Positions 9,132-18,292 are shown, numbered from the stretch's first letter. The stretch is 64,000 nt of DNA from Streptomyces sp. Isolate_45 (GCF_024721315.2 NZ_JANFAK020000026.1:1-64000), one strand, 5' to 3'. Numbers and translations: made by a program. The notes: generated from the sequence alone by a model not told the origin.

Positions 9132-9173
9132 GAGCGTCCGGGGTACCCGCCGAGGCGGGTACCCCGGACGCTC
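9132..9173. terminator. 42-base perfect palindrome
   Basis: GAGCGTCCGGGGTACCCGCC (9132-9151) is followed by GA... to GGCGGGTACC and CCCGGACGCTC, giving a nearly continuous perfect inverted repeat. It lies between two minus-strand genes, downstream of the third VOC gene and upstream of araC, and could be a terminator or a regulator-binding site for the AraC gene. Confidence 0.6.
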
Positions 9174-9197
9174 GGTGGTGTGGACCGGCCCGCCGGC

Positions 9198-9254
9198 CTC
9201 ACGGGTGGTCGCGGTCCTCACGGGCTGTCGCGTTCCTCACGGCTGGTCGCGATG
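9198..9254. repeat. Three tandem 19-base repeats
   Basis: CTCACGGGTGGTCGCGGTC, CTCACGGGCTGTCGCGTTC and CTCACGGCTGGTCGCGATG follow each other without gaps. They lie downstream of the VOC gene ending at 9289. Their function is unknown. Confidence 0.65.
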
Positions 9255-9288
9255 TCGGCCCGAACGGCCACATCGACAACCGCACGGA

Positions 9289-9699
9289 TCAGCGCAGTTC
9301 CTGAATGCGGATCAGGTTGCCCGCCGGGTCGCGGAACGCGCAGTCGCGGACGCCGTACGGCTGCTCGGTCGGCTCCTGGACGACCTCGGTATCACCGGCC
9401 TGCACCTTCTCGAAGGTGGCGTTGAGGTCCGGGGTGGCCAGCAGGATCCAGCCGTAGGTGCCCTTGGCCATCATCTCGGTGATCGTCCGGCGCTCGTCCT
9501 CGGTGATGCCGGGATCGGCGGCAGGCGGCGTCAGCAGGATCGACGTGCCCGGCTGACCGACCGGGCCGACCGTGATCCAGCGCATCCTGCCCTGTCCGAC
9601 GTCGCCGCGGACCTCGAAGCCGAGGACGTCTCGGTAGAAGGCGAGCGACGCGTCCGGGTCGTCGTGCGGAAGGGAAGTCGTGTGAATGGTGATGTCCAT
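9289..9699 (-). CDS. VOC family protein
   Basis: This 136-residue protein has a standard VOC start (ITIHTTSLPHDDPDASLAFYRDVLGFEV is the typical two-strand entry, here described in part) and a typical end, FRDPAGNLIRIQEL, where the Glu is the usual metal-ligand position. It is most like single-domain glyoxalase or bleomycin-resistance type proteins. The ATG at 9699 is the first in a position that keeps the whole domain. The third VOC gene of this small block, it is probably separately transcribed because a large palindrome separates it from the AraC gene. Confidence 0.86.
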   Translation of the reverse strand: MDITIHTTSLPHDDPDASLAFYRDVLGFEVRGDVGQGRMRWITVGPVGQPGTSILLTPPAADPGITEDERRTITEMMAKGTYGWILLATPDLNATFEKVQAGDTEVVQEPTEQPYGVRDCAFRDPAGNLIRIQELR

Positions 9700-9837
9700 G
9701 GTGAGCAGGCTAGAGGCGGCTCCGTGCACCGCGCTTCTCGATTCCTGATCGATCCGGACACGGAGGGCTGCCGCGCCGCCTGACCTGACTGTCGGTGGCC
9801 GGTGCGACGATCCCCGGACGACCACGCGAGGAGAGAC

Positions 9838-10275
9838 ATGGGCACCTGGGACATCGGCCCCTTCGACAACGACACCGCCGCCGACTTCGGGGGTGACCTG
9901 GACGAGGCAACATCGCAAGAACGCGAATCCATGATCCGCGGCGTGCTCGAACGCGCCGCCGACGCCGCTGACGACCTGGACACCTCTGACGGTGAGCGAG
10001 CAGTGGCCGCGGCTGCCCTGGTCGTCGCACAGCACCCTGACGGCACGCCCGCGTGTTCGATCTACGGTCCATCGGAACCGATGCCGGAGTTTCCCGCAGA
10101 CCTCCGACGGCTCGCTGTCGACGCCTTGGACCAGGTGGTCTCCGAGCTGTCCGAACTCGCCGAGCTGTGGGGCGAAGCCGCGGACGGCCCGAAATGGCGC
10201 CAGGACGTCACCCGCCTCCGCGACGTCCTCGACCCGCCGACCCCGCAACAAGGAGAAGCCCTCTTCGAGATCTGA
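9838..10275 (+). CDS. DUF4259 domain protein
   Basis: The protein (145 residues) begins MGTWDIGPFDNDTAADF, the hallmark of DUF4259, a family of small acidic actinobacterial proteins of unknown function that often occur near toxin-immunity or hypothetical genes. GAGGAGA lies four bases before the ATG at 9838. The rest is helical and rich in Asp and Glu. No enzymatic motif is apparent. Confidence 0.85.
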   Translation: MGTWDIGPFDNDTAADFGGDLDEATSQERESMIRGVLERAADAADDLDTSDGERAVAAAALVVAQHPDGTPACSIYGPSEPMPEFPADLRRLAVDALDQVVSELSELAELWGEAADGPKWRQDVTRLRDVLDPPTPQQGEALFEI

Positions 10276-10427
10276 TCGGTGACCCACAGTCACGGACCAC
10301 AGAAGCCGAGTCAGAACCTTCTCGGGTTCTGGCACAACTTCCGTGAAGTCGTGCGCCGTACATGCCATCCCCACCAGACCTCGAACTGGTTGGCGAGTGA
10401 CATCCCACGCCTGGCAGGATCGGTCGC

Positions 10428-10853
10428 ATGGATTGCATCTTCTGCGGGCTCATCCGTGATGACACGGCGAGCTGGGTGGCTCGTGGTCCGGTGGCCTGTG
10501 CCTTCACTCCACTGAACCCGCTGGCGCCGGGTCACACTCTGGTGGTTCCGACGCTCCATTACGCGGACCTGTTCGAGACCCCGCCCGCAGTCCTCGCCGC
10601 GACGACGGCACTGGTCCACCGCGTGGCCGAGGCCACGCGGACCGCCTTGAACGCCTCAGGCGTGAACATCCTCAGCGCCAGCGGCCCGGGATCGGAGCAG
10701 TCGGTGCCCCACCTGCACTTCCACGTCGTTCCGCGGTGGGTGGACGACGGAATCTCGACCTGGCCGGCCGGACGCTCCGCACATCACATCACTGGCGATC
10801 CGGGAGCGCGGCTCGCCGACGCCCTGGCTTCCGGCCGGAACCAGAGAAGTTGA
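10428..10853 (+). CDS. HIT family hydrolase
   Basis: This 141-residue protein contains the histidine triad HLHFHVVPRW near residues 94-103, where the middle His is the nucleophile of nucleotide hydrolases and transferases. It begins MDCIFCGLI, with a CxxC zinc-site-like pair common in the family. It probably hydrolyses dinucleotide or nucleoside phosphoramidate bonds in the cytoplasm. Length is normal. It stands alone after the DUF4259 gene. Confidence 0.9.
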   Translation: MDCIFCGLIRDDTASWVARGPVACAFTPLNPLAPGHTLVVPTLHYADLFETPPAVLAATTALVHRVAEATRTALNASGVNILSASGPGSEQSVPHLHFHVVPRWVDDGISTWPAGRSAHHITGDPGARLADALASGRNQRS

Positions 10854-11004
10854 GCCGGAGCCGGTTCTCGTGAACAGAGCCACGCGGGGGACGGCTCTTC
10901 CTCGCGTCCCGGCTTCCGACCTTCCTACGGTGGACGCGGCTGAGCCCCGGCCCGGGGGGAGGGGGTCGGGGCTCAGCCGGCATGGGGGGCGTTCGCCCGT
11001 CAGG

Positions 11005-11178
11005 TCAGTGGCGGAAGGCGTCCTTGACGTCTTCCTTGGCGTGCCGCGCCTTGCCCTTGGCCTGGTCGGCCCGGCCCTCGGCGGTCATGCGCTCGTTGCC
11101 GACGGCCCTGCCGACGGTCTCCTCGACCTTGCCCTTGGCCGTCTCGGCGTGCGCCTTGCTCTTCTCCGTACCCGACAT
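11005..11178 (-). CDS. CsbD family stress protein
   Basis: This small 57-residue, highly charged protein has the CsbD pattern: KGKVEETVGRAVGNERMTAEGRADQAKGK. CsbD-like proteins are general stress proteins induced by sigma-B-type factors in Gram-positive bacteria, with unknown molecular role. GAGGAGG lies just before the ATG at 11178. It is monocistronic. Confidence 0.9.
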   Translation of the reverse strand: MSGTEKSKAHAETAKGKVEETVGRAVGNERMTAEGRADQAKGKARHAKEDVKDAFRH

Positions 11179-11902
11179 GGGGACCTCCTCGTGTAGTACC
11201 GGCTTGGTCGTGACGCTCTCCTGCTCCCGATCGCCGCCGGCAAACCCCACCGTCCGAAATGGATTCGGTCCGGCCGACGGGTCCGCTACGTCTGCTACGT
11301 CACGGACCGGTCTTTTTCGCGGATCGGGCCCGCCGACCGGTCCGGACGCGGCATCGTCGGAATCCGGCGGTCCCGGCAGGGGGCAGGGGTGCGAGGCGGC
11401 GGAGGGGTGTTGTGGGCAGGCGGGAGACATGGACGACCACCGACACCGCGACGGGCCCACCCCGCCGCCCCGTCACGCGGGGATCCGACCCGCCGCGCGA
11501 ACGTCAAATCACGTCACCCGGAGTGGCGTTCGCCGACATGTGGCACTTGGAGGTGGGCATCATGGCCCCGCGACTCGCCCGGGGCCGGCCAGCCGCACGA
11601 CCGGGCCCGTCCCCTCCTGAAGTTCCCCGCCTCCGGCTTCCGTCAGTACTTCCGGCAGACTCCGAGACCCGTATCCCGAGAGGCACTGCCCCACACCGAT
11701 CACGGAGGCTGCGCCTTCATCGAGCTCGGCTTCAGCCGGCCTTCGTCCAAGCCTGTCCGGCTCGGTGACGACGTCCGGCTCGGTGACGACGAACGCGTCA
11801 TTGCCGTGCCCGTCCTGGCCTCACTCGTGTAGAGGGTAGGAACAGAACGAGCGACCGGCTCACGGGACGCGGGAGGCGCCGACTCGATCGAGCCTACGCC
11901 GA
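11179..11902. other. Intergenic stretch without a supported gene
   Basis: No frame here shows a domain or a good ribosome site. A short direct repeat, GGCTCGGTGACGACG, occurs twice around 11760-11790. The promoter of the CsbD gene should lie at the left end. Confidence 0.5.
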
Positions 11903-12169
11903 TCAATCCGCTTCGATAATGTCCCCGACGGCGCAAGCGAATCCCTTCACGAGTGCGTGTGGCCGTCGACCGGTTTCGCCCGCGGCGCTCACACCGCCGT
12001 CGCGCGGAAAAATTACAGCCCCAGCTGCTTCGATTCCCTCGCGAACGATTCTTACGTGATCGCCCGCCTTGAAATCACCACTGATGGGATCGAGGTAAAT
12101 CGCACTATCCCCCTCGGTGAAAACAAATGCGTCAGTAACCTCTGCACGGTTCCGGCGTCGGCCCTCCAT
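11903..12169 (-). CDS. Small hypothetical protein
   Basis: A frame of about 88 residues beginning MEGRRRNRAEVTDAF has beta-rich sequence (FVFTEGDSAIYLDPI, AGDHVRIVREGI) and lower GC than its surroundings, which suggests foreign origin. I recognise no family. The start is uncertain, since the frame continues upstream through GTG codons. It is divergent from the HelR-like gene, and its upstream region would include that gene's promoter. Confidence 0.4.
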   Translation of the reverse strand: MEGRRRNRAEVTDAFVFTEGDSAIYLDPISGDFKAGDHVRIVREGIEAAGAVIFPRDGGVSAAGETGRRPHALVKGFACAVGDIIEAD

Positions 12170-12312
12170 CAGCACCACCCCCGCCCCTTCCGCGCTCACA
12201 ACTCCGCCTTCCGCTGCCCGATTTCCTCCCCGGCGAGGGCGGCGTACGGAACGACGGAACGGATGGTACTCCATAAGGTCGGCCGCCCCTGGATCCGGCC
12301 GCAGGGCCATGG

Positions 12313-12339
12313 TTGACAAAGTAAGTCAAGACTTACCTT
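12313..12339 (+). promoter_or_regulatory. Promoter/operator candidate upstream of the HelR-like gene
   Basis: A consensus -35 element TTGACA at 12313-12318 overlaps the start of a perfect 16-base palindrome GTAAGTCAAGACTTAC at 12321-12336. A repressor or activator site in this position would control the downstream gene. No clear -10 at the ideal spacing can be assigned. Confidence 0.5.
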
Positions 12340-12387
12340 CAGGGAAATTTGACCGTACGGTGTGGCTCGAATCGAAGGAGCCCCGTT

Positions 12388-14469
12388 TTGTCGAACGTGA
12401 ATGATCCCGCCATCCGTGCGGTTGAATCGGAGCGGGATTATGTGTCCTCGCTGTACGAGTTGCTCACCGAGCGGCTTTCCGAGGCGCGAGCACACCGAGC
12501 GAGTGTGCTGAAGTCCCCGGCGGAAAGCGCCGGTGAGGCATACGAGAGAGAAATCGCCGCCGAGCGCTCGGCCAAGGAGATCAGCCGGTTGGAGGGCGCC
12601 GAGAAGGGGTTGGTCTTCGGACGCCTCGACTGGACGGACGGCACGGCCCTGCGCATCGGGCGGATCGGACTGCACACGGAGGAGGACGATCTGCCTCTGC
12701 TCGTGGACTGGCGCGCGAACGCGGCGCGGCCCTTCTACGAGGCGACACCGGTCCACCCGATGGACCTGCGGCGGCGGCGCCACCTGCGTCTCAAGGAGCG
12801 CACGGTCATCTCGGTGAGCGACGAACTGCTGGACGGAACCGCCCCGACCGACGAGGACGTCGTGGGGGACGGCCCGTTGACCGAGGCTCTGTCGGCACGG
12901 CGGACGGGCAGGATGCACGCGGCCGTCGCGACGCTGCAGGCCGAGCAGGACGAGATCGTCCGCTCCGCCCACCGCGGGGTGACCGTGGTGCAGGGCGGGC
13001 CCGGCACCGGCAAGACGGTCGTCGCCCTGCACCGGGCGGCCTACGTCCTGTACGCGTTTCCGCGCGCCGCCGAGGAGGGTGTCCTGGTGGTGGGCCCGAA
13101 CGCCCGGTTCCTCGACTACATTTCCCAGGTCCTTCCCTCGCTCGGAGAGAACGACGTCGTTCTGACGACCTGCCGGGAGTTGGCCGGCGTGTCCACGGAC
13201 ATGGTGGACCCGTTCGATACGGCGCGTCTCAAGGGCAGCTACGACCTCGCCGACGCCTTGGCCGGCCTGCTGCGCGGCTGCCAAGCCCCGGCCGGTGACT
13301 TCACCGTGCGGATCGGACGGGAACTGGTTCACCTGTCCGGCGAGGAGGTCGCCACGGCGCGCGACGCCGCCGTGGCGGCCGCACCGGGACACAACCCCGC
13401 GCGCCAGGTGTTCCGGGAGCTCTTGATCGACGCCGTCACCGACGCGATGCGACGCGACATGGGCGACCTCCTGGAACGGATCGACGCCGATGCCGCCATG
13501 ATGACGGGCATGGACCTCGACCGGTTCACGGGAGCCGCCCGGCACCGTGCCGAAGGTGCGGCCGACTCGGGCCCGGTGCACGAGCTGGACCTGGACGCCG
13601 TCCGAGCCGACCTCCTCGACGACCCCGACGTCGACCGAGCGGTCGAGGCGCTGTGGCCGCGGCTGGTACCCGGCGACCTCGTGGCCGCGCTCCTGACGAA
13701 CGCCGGCGCTCTCGCCGAGTTCCTGCCCCGCCTGACCGTCCAGGAGCGGTCCCTTCTGCTGCGCGGTCCGGACGCCCCGTGGACCGACGCCGACGTACCG
13801 TTGCTGGACGAGGCGGCGAGCCTGGTCGACGGTCCCCCCGAGCGGACGTACGGGCACGTCGTCGTCGACGAGGCACAGGAACTGACCGCCATGCAGTGGC
13901 GGATGATCGTCCGCCGCTGCCCGGCCAGGGCGATGACCCTGGTGGGTGACTTCGCCCAGGCAGGCCCGGTCGCGACAGCGCGCGACTGGAAGGAGGCACT
14001 GGGCCCCCACGTCGGACCGCGGTTCGAACTGCACGACCTGACCGTCAGCTACCGCACCACGCAGGAGATCCTGGAGAGCGTCCAGGACCTGCTCACGCGG
14101 ATCGCCCCGGACCAGAAGCCCACGCGGTCGCTGCGAAGCGGTGAGAGCCCTCGCACCGTTAGCACTCCTCCGGACGGGTTGGTCACCGCCGTCGTTCAGG
14201 AACTACGCGCCCGGAGCACCGCGCACCCGGGCGAGCTCCTGGGCGTGATCTGCGCGGACACCAGGGTGAGCGAGCTGACGGACCGGGGCATCGATCACCA
14301 CGCACGCATCGTGCCGGCGTCCGAAGCGCGCGGCCTGGAATTCGACGGGGTCGTCGTCATGAACCCCGAGGAGATCATCACGGCCCGCCCCGGTGGGGAA
14401 AGGGACTTGTATGTAGCCCTGACCCGCGCCACCAAGCGCCTCAGCACCATCACCGTCCGGCCAGCCTGA
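12388..14469 (+). CDS. helR: HelR/HelD-like RNA polymerase recycling ATPase
   Basis: This 693-residue UvrD-like superfamily 1 protein has Walker A GGPGTGKT at residues 203-210, a DEAQE Walker B near 493 and a C-terminal motif (ATKRLSTITV) of the helicase fold. The N-terminal half is helical as in HelD proteins, which insert into RNA polymerase and eject stalled complexes or bound rifamycins. HelR of Streptomyces venezuelae confers rifamycin resistance this way (established knowledge). TTG at 12388 is chosen because GAAGGAG lies seven bases upstream. The published rifamycin-associated 19-bp palindrome is not seen upstream; a different palindrome is. It is monocistronic. Confidence 0.85.
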   Translation: MSNVNDPAIRAVESERDYVSSLYELLTERLSEARAHRASVLKSPAESAGEAYEREIAAERSAKEISRLEGAEKGLVFGRLDWTDGTALRIGRIGLHTEEDDLPLLVDWRANAARPFYEATPVHPMDLRRRRHLRLKERTVISVSDELLDGTAPTDEDVVGDGPLTEALSARRTGRMHAAVATLQAEQDEIVRSAHRGVTVVQGGPGTGKTVVALHRAAYVLYAFPRAAEEGVLVVGPNARFLDYISQVLPSLGENDVVLTTCRELAGVSTDMVDPFDTARLKGSYDLADALAGLLRGCQAPAGDFTVRIGRELVHLSGEEVATARDAAVAAAPGHNPARQVFRELLIDAVTDAMRRDMGDLLERIDADAAMMTGMDLDRFTGAARHRAEGAADSGPVHELDLDAVRADLLDDPDVDRAVEALWPRLVPGDLVAALLTNAGALAEFLPRLTVQERSLLLRGPDAPWTDADVPLLDEAASLVDGPPERTYGHVVVDEAQELTAMQWRMIVRRCPARAMTLVGDFAQAGPVATARDWKEALGPHVGPRFELHDLTVSYRTTQEILESVQDLLTRIAPDQKPTRSLRSGESPRTVSTPPDGLVTAVVQELRARSTAHPGELLGVICADTRVSELTDRGIDHHARIVPASEARGLEFDGVVVMNPEEIITARPGGERDLYVALTRATKRLSTITVRPA

Positions 14470-14613
14470 CGAATCGGCGCCCACGTCGTCGCCGCGGGCG
14501 CACCCGGCGCGGTGACCTGCACCGGTCGTACGCGTCGGGTTCGATGCCGAGTCCCGTGCGTGCTGTACTCCGCCGAACCGCTGGCAGAGGGTCGCAGTCG
14601 TAGCCTGCGAGCC

Positions 14614-14916
14614 ATGACACCGGGGACGGGGACGGTGCCCGACTTCTGGGCGCGCAAACTGCCGGCATACGCGGGTGTGGATCCGGACGACCTGCGGTTG
14701 CACGAGTACGAGCACGTGGAGCGTGGGGTGGCGGTGGCCCTGAGCGGGTTCGACTCCGAGCCCTCCGAGCTGGTCCAGGGCGCGGTCGCCATCGCCTCGG
14801 GCGTGTGGTTGGTCCGGGAGCGTCCCAGGGGTGCGTTCTCGGCCTTTACCCGCAGCCGCCTCATCCGGTGCCGGATGGCGAAGTGCCGCAGAAGCCGGTG
14901 GTGTTCGGGTTCCTGA
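14614..14916 (+). CDS. Small hypothetical protein, possibly truncated
   Basis: A 100-residue frame starts MTPGTGTVPDFW. The first 70 residues have good coding character (ARKLPAYAGVDPDDLRLHEY and ERGVAVALSGFDSEP), whereas the last 20 are Arg/Cys/Ser-rich and look out of frame, so a frameshift or truncation is likely. I do not recognise the family. Confidence 0.4.
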   Translation: MTPGTGTVPDFWARKLPAYAGVDPDDLRLHEYEHVERGVAVALSGFDSEPSELVQGAVAIASGVWLVRERPRGAFSAFTRSRLIRCRMAKCRRSRWCSGS

Positions 14917-15027
14917 ACGGTGGCGTGCCGTTCGGTCGGACAGCGTTGGTGGAGCAGAAGCTGTCCGTTTCCGTCGACCGGATGTGGGGCGACGCGGCCC
15001 CTCCTTGTCCTGGACCGAACCCAGGTC

Positions 15028-15157
15028 GGTTGCGGTTCCGACGGGATTTGAACCCGCGGACGGATGGGGGCAGGTCCGCCCCGTATCCGTCAGCCGCCGT
15101 GGGAGGGACCTCGCCCACGTCGATCGCAATGGGCCGCTCTGCCACAGCACCGCAACC
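15028..15157 (-). tRNA. tRNA-like element with an extra-large variable region
   Basis: Read on the minus strand the element has a D-arm-like TGGCAGAGCGGCC, a T-arm GCGGG-TTCAAAT-CCCGT, and ends that pair (GGTTGCG with CGGAACC, one mismatch; the outermost GGTTGCGGT and ACCGCAACC are perfectly complementary). Between them is a long hairpin, GACGGAT/ATCCGTC with GGGGC/GCCCC inside it, and another, CGTGGG/CCCACG, in place of a canonical anticodon arm. At about 125-130 bases it is far too long for an ordinary tRNA and I cannot assign an anticodon. It may be a degenerate, interrupted or unusual tRNA. Confidence 0.4.
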
Positions 15158-15383
15158 TACGGGACCACGCGCGGTCCCGCTCCGACTCAGGGTAGGGACA
15201 AGGTCCTCCGCGGACGAACGCGATATCCGCGCAGTGGCCACCTCGGGCGCGACCACACGGATGATGGGCCCGAGCCACCCCGAGTTCCGCACCCGTGGGC
15301 CGTTGAGAACCGCGCGACGACCGGGCACCAACGGGCGAGCCGGTGCAGTGGCCGCCCCGCAAACCACCCTTGAGGGCCGTCCG

Positions 15384-16013
15384 TCAGCCGATCGCCGGGG
15401 CGAGGTAGCGCCGCAAGGCCCGCTTCAGCTCGCGGACGACGGCTTCGCGCTCCGGGCCATCGTCGGCCGCGACCACGAGCGGGATCATCGACTGGAAGAT
15501 CTGGATGGCCACCCTTGCCATCAATACCCTTTCCGTGGAAAGGAGTTCGGGTGCGCGCGCGACGATCAGCGCTTCCACCCGGGCCAGCAGGGCGGACTGG
15601 ATCGGGCGGGCGGCGTCCGTCAGTCCGGCCGGCATGTCGGGGCGGGCGAACAGCGCCTTGAAGCCGGGGTTGGTCACGTTGAACGCGATGATCGGGTCGA
15701 CCATCCGGTCGATCACCGCGTCGAGGGCCGCGGCGGTGTGGTGAGTCGTGTCGAACGCCTCCTGGTGGGCGGCGCGGAGTTGGGTGACGAACCGATCGGC
15801 GAGGGCCTGGGCGATCGCGGCCTTGTTGGCGAAGAACTGGTAGAGCGAACCCGGGGAGATCCCGGCCTCGGCGGCGATGGCGATCGTGGTGGCCTTCTCA
15901 TAGCCGGACCGGGCGAAGACGACCGCCGAGGCATCGAGGATGTCGGACATCCGCCGTTCGCCGCGCGCCTGGCGCCGCTTCGGCGCGGCCGCCGCCCCGT
16001 CCACAGGAACCAT
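15384..16013 (-). CDS. TetR/AcrR family transcriptional regulator
   Basis: This 209-residue protein has an N-terminal TetR helix-turn-helix with the recognition region TTIAIAAEAGISPGSLYQFF, followed by a helical effector domain. The ATG at 16013 is chosen over an upstream ATG because the additional sequence would overlap the operator region. It is divergent from an MMPL transporter, and the 120-base spacer carries two copies of ACGAATGAACATTCGT, so it very probably represses the transporter and itself. Confidence 0.9.
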   Translation of the reverse strand: MVPVDGAAAAPKRRQARGERRMSDILDASAVVFARSGYEKATTIAIAAEAGISPGSLYQFFANKAAIAQALADRFVTQLRAAHQEAFDTTHHTAAALDAVIDRMVDPIIAFNVTNPGFKALFARPDMPAGLTDAARPIQSALLARVEALIVARAPELLSTERVLMARVAIQIFQSMIPLVVAADDGPEREAVVRELKRALRRYLAPAIG

Positions 16014-16060
16014 CACCTGAACACCCCTCACATCTCGCCCAGTGGGCGTCACTTGAAAAC

Positions 16061-16113
16061 ACGAATGAACATTCGTAATCTGCGCCGACAGCTCAACACG
16101 AATGAACATTCGT
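16061..16113. promoter_or_regulatory. Tandem palindromic operators for the TetR/MMPL pair
   Basis: Two identical 16-base palindromes ACGAATGAACATTCGT lie at 16061-16076 and 16098-16113, 37 bases apart from start to start, immediately upstream of the transporter ATG. AATGAACATT-type sites are typical for repressors controlling actinobacterial MMPL exporters. Confidence 0.8.
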
Positions 16114-16135
16114 AAATACTACCGACGGGGGACCC

Positions 16136-18292
16136 ATGCTCGGCAGGTTCATCGCGGCGCGGGCACGGTTGATCGTCGCCCTCGGCATCGCCGTCGCGCT
16201 GTTCGCGGGCGTCATCGGCGCCGGCACGATCAACGCGCTCTCGCTCAACCGCTTCGAAGCCCCTGGCTCCGAGTCGATGCGAGTACGCGACACTCTGGCC
16301 CGGGAGTACCGGACCGGCAGCCCCAACCTGGCACTTCTGGTGACCGCCCGTCAGGGTCGCGTCGACAGCCCGGCCGTGGCCGAGGCCGGCGAGGCGCTCA
16401 CCCGGGAACTCGCCACGTACTCCGGGGTGGGCGCGGCCTGGTCGTACTGGAACCGGGGCGAACCGGAGACCCTCCGCAGCCGGGACGGCCGGCAGGCTCT
16501 GATCCTGGCCTGGGCACCGGGGGACGCCAACCAGGTCAGGCGTGACCTGCTGCCCACCCTGACCCCTGCGTTCACCCGTACTTCCGACGCCGTCACGGTG
16601 CGGGTCGGCGGCAGCGACGAGGTGTTCCGGCAGACCATGACGCAGGCGCGACAGGACTTCCTGCGGGCCGAACTCCTGGTCCTTCCGCTGGTCCTGCTGT
16701 TGCTCTGGTGGGTCTACCGGCGGATCTCCCCCGCCCTGGTGACGGTCGGGATCGGACTCTTCGCGGTGCTCGGCTCGCTGGCGATACTGCGTGGTGTGGT
16801 GGCATTCACCGACGTGTCGACCTTTGCCGCCAACATCGCACTGGTGATGGGGATCGGACTTGGCGTCGACTACGGCCTGTTCGTGGTCTTCCGCTTCCGC
16901 GAGGAGCTGCGCGGCGGTCACGCCGTACCCGACGCGGTCGCCCGGACGGTGCGCGGTGCGGGCCGGACGGTGCTGTTCAGCGGCGGAACGGTGGCTGCCT
17001 CGCTCTCGGTGCTGCTGGTCTTCCCGTTCCCGTTCCTGAGGTCCTTCGCCTACGCGGGCGTCGCAGTGGTCCTGGCCGCCGTGGTGGGCGCCACCGTGCT
17101 GCTTCCCGCCGCGCTGAAGCTGCTCGGCCACCGAGTGGAGCGACGCGGGCCGGTGCCCGAGGTCACCGACGGCTTCTGGTACTCCGCCGCCCACCGGGTG
17201 ATGCGCCGACCGTTCGCCTTCGGCGGAGCCGCGTTGGCGATCCTGCTGCTACTCGGCGCACCGTTCCTGGGCGTGCGGTTCGGACTGCCGGACGACCGGG
17301 TACTACCCACCTCCGCACCGGCCCGACAGCTCTACGACCAGGTCCGCGCCGGCTTCCCGGTGGAGGAGGCCGACGCCGTCCAACTGGTCACCTCCGGGGC
17401 CTCGCCCGAGTCGGTCGCCCCGTACGCCGCCGCACTCTCCCGGCTCCCCGGGGTGGCCCGGGTCGACTCGTCGGCAGGCTCCTACCAGGGCGGCGCCCGG
17501 AGCGCCGACCACGTCGACGGCCTCGACCGCACCGACCAGGTCGACGACCTCGACCGCCCCGGGCAACGGTTGGTCGTCCTGCCCACCTCGGCGCGGCTGG
17601 CCGAGGACGCCACCGGCCTGGTCCGGGAGGTGCGGGCGGTACCCGCGCCGTTCATGGTCGAAGCAGGCGGCTATCCGGCCGAACTCACCGACTACCGCGA
17701 CGGCGTGACCTCCAAGCTGCCGCTGGTGGGCGCGCTGATCGTGGCAGTGACCTTCGTGCTGCTCTTCCTGATGACCGGCAGTCTGATCGCCCCGCTCAAG
17801 GCGACCCTGCTCAACGTACTCAGCCTGTCGGTGATGTTCGGCGCCCTGGTGCTGGTCTTCCAACAGGGCCACTTCTCCGGCCTGCTCGGCTTCACCCCCA
17901 CCGGGTCGATCGAGCCGAGCGTCCCGATCCTGATGTTCTGCATCGCCTACGGGCTGTCAATGGACTACGAGGTCTTCCTGCTCGCCCGAATCAAGGAGGA
18001 GTACGATCGCACCGGCGACGCCCTGGCCTCCGTCCCCCTGGGCATCGCCCGCAGCGCACCGTTGGTGACGGCGGCCGCGGCGATCCTGGCCGTTTCCTTC
18101 GCCACCTACGCGACCGGCCAGGTGGTCTTCCTCAAGCAGCTCGGCATCGGCATGGCCCTGGCGATCCTGGTGGACGCGACGCTGATCAGGGGCGTGCTAC
18201 TGCCCGTACTGATGCGGCTGGCCGGCCCGGCCAACTGGTGGGCCCCGAGGCCGCTACGGCGGCTGCACCGCCTGATCGGCCTGACCGACTGA
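16136..18292 (+). CDS. MMPL family transporter
   Basis: This 718-residue integral membrane protein has the doubled RND/MMPL layout: one N-terminal helix, an extracytoplasmic domain, five helices around residues 180-330 including the conserved GIGLGVDYGLFVVFRFREEL, then a second extracytoplasmic domain and five helices with the matching motif YGLSMDYEVFLLARIKEEY, whose Asp and Tyr are the proton-relay residues of the family. It probably exports a lipid or drug using proton motive force. An unusual Asp-rich repeat (DHVDGLDRTDQVDDLDRPG) lies in the second periplasmic loop. Regulation is by the divergent TetR gene. Confidence 0.92.
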   Translation: MLGRFIAARARLIVALGIAVALFAGVIGAGTINALSLNRFEAPGSESMRVRDTLAREYRTGSPNLALLVTARQGRVDSPAVAEAGEALTRELATYSGVGAAWSYWNRGEPETLRSRDGRQALILAWAPGDANQVRRDLLPTLTPAFTRTSDAVTVRVGGSDEVFRQTMTQARQDFLRAELLVLPLVLLLLWWVYRRISPALVTVGIGLFAVLGSLAILRGVVAFTDVSTFAANIALVMGIGLGVDYGLFVVFRFREELRGGHAVPDAVARTVRGAGRTVLFSGGTVAASLSVLLVFPFPFLRSFAYAGVAVVLAAVVGATVLLPAALKLLGHRVERRGPVPEVTDGFWYSAAHRVMRRPFAFGGAALAILLLLGAPFLGVRFGLPDDRVLPTSAPARQLYDQVRAGFPVEEADAVQLVTSGASPESVAPYAAALSRLPGVARVDSSAGSYQGGARSADHVDGLDRTDQVDDLDRPGQRLVVLPTSARLAEDATGLVREVRAVPAPFMVEAGGYPAELTDYRDGVTSKLPLVGALIVAVTFVLLFLMTGSLIAPLKATLLNVLSLSVMFGALVLVFQQGHFSGLLGFTPTGSIEPSVPILMFCIAYGLSMDYEVFLLARIKEEYDRTGDALASVPLGIARSAPLVTAAAAILAVSFATYATGQVVFLKQLGIGMALAILVDATLIRGVLLPVLMRLAGPANWWAPRPLRRLHRLIGLTD

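Noticed and set aside
12300..12388. Rifamycin-associated element (GGGGCTTGC palindrome) upstream of the HelR-like gene
   Set aside because: I searched for it by eye and no match exists; only a different 16-base palindrome is present.
14861..15367. Minus-strand frame of 168 codons overlapping the tRNA-like element
   Set aside because: The sequence through the T-arm gives the typical FKSRRNR pattern that arises when a tRNA is read as protein; no domain is seen.
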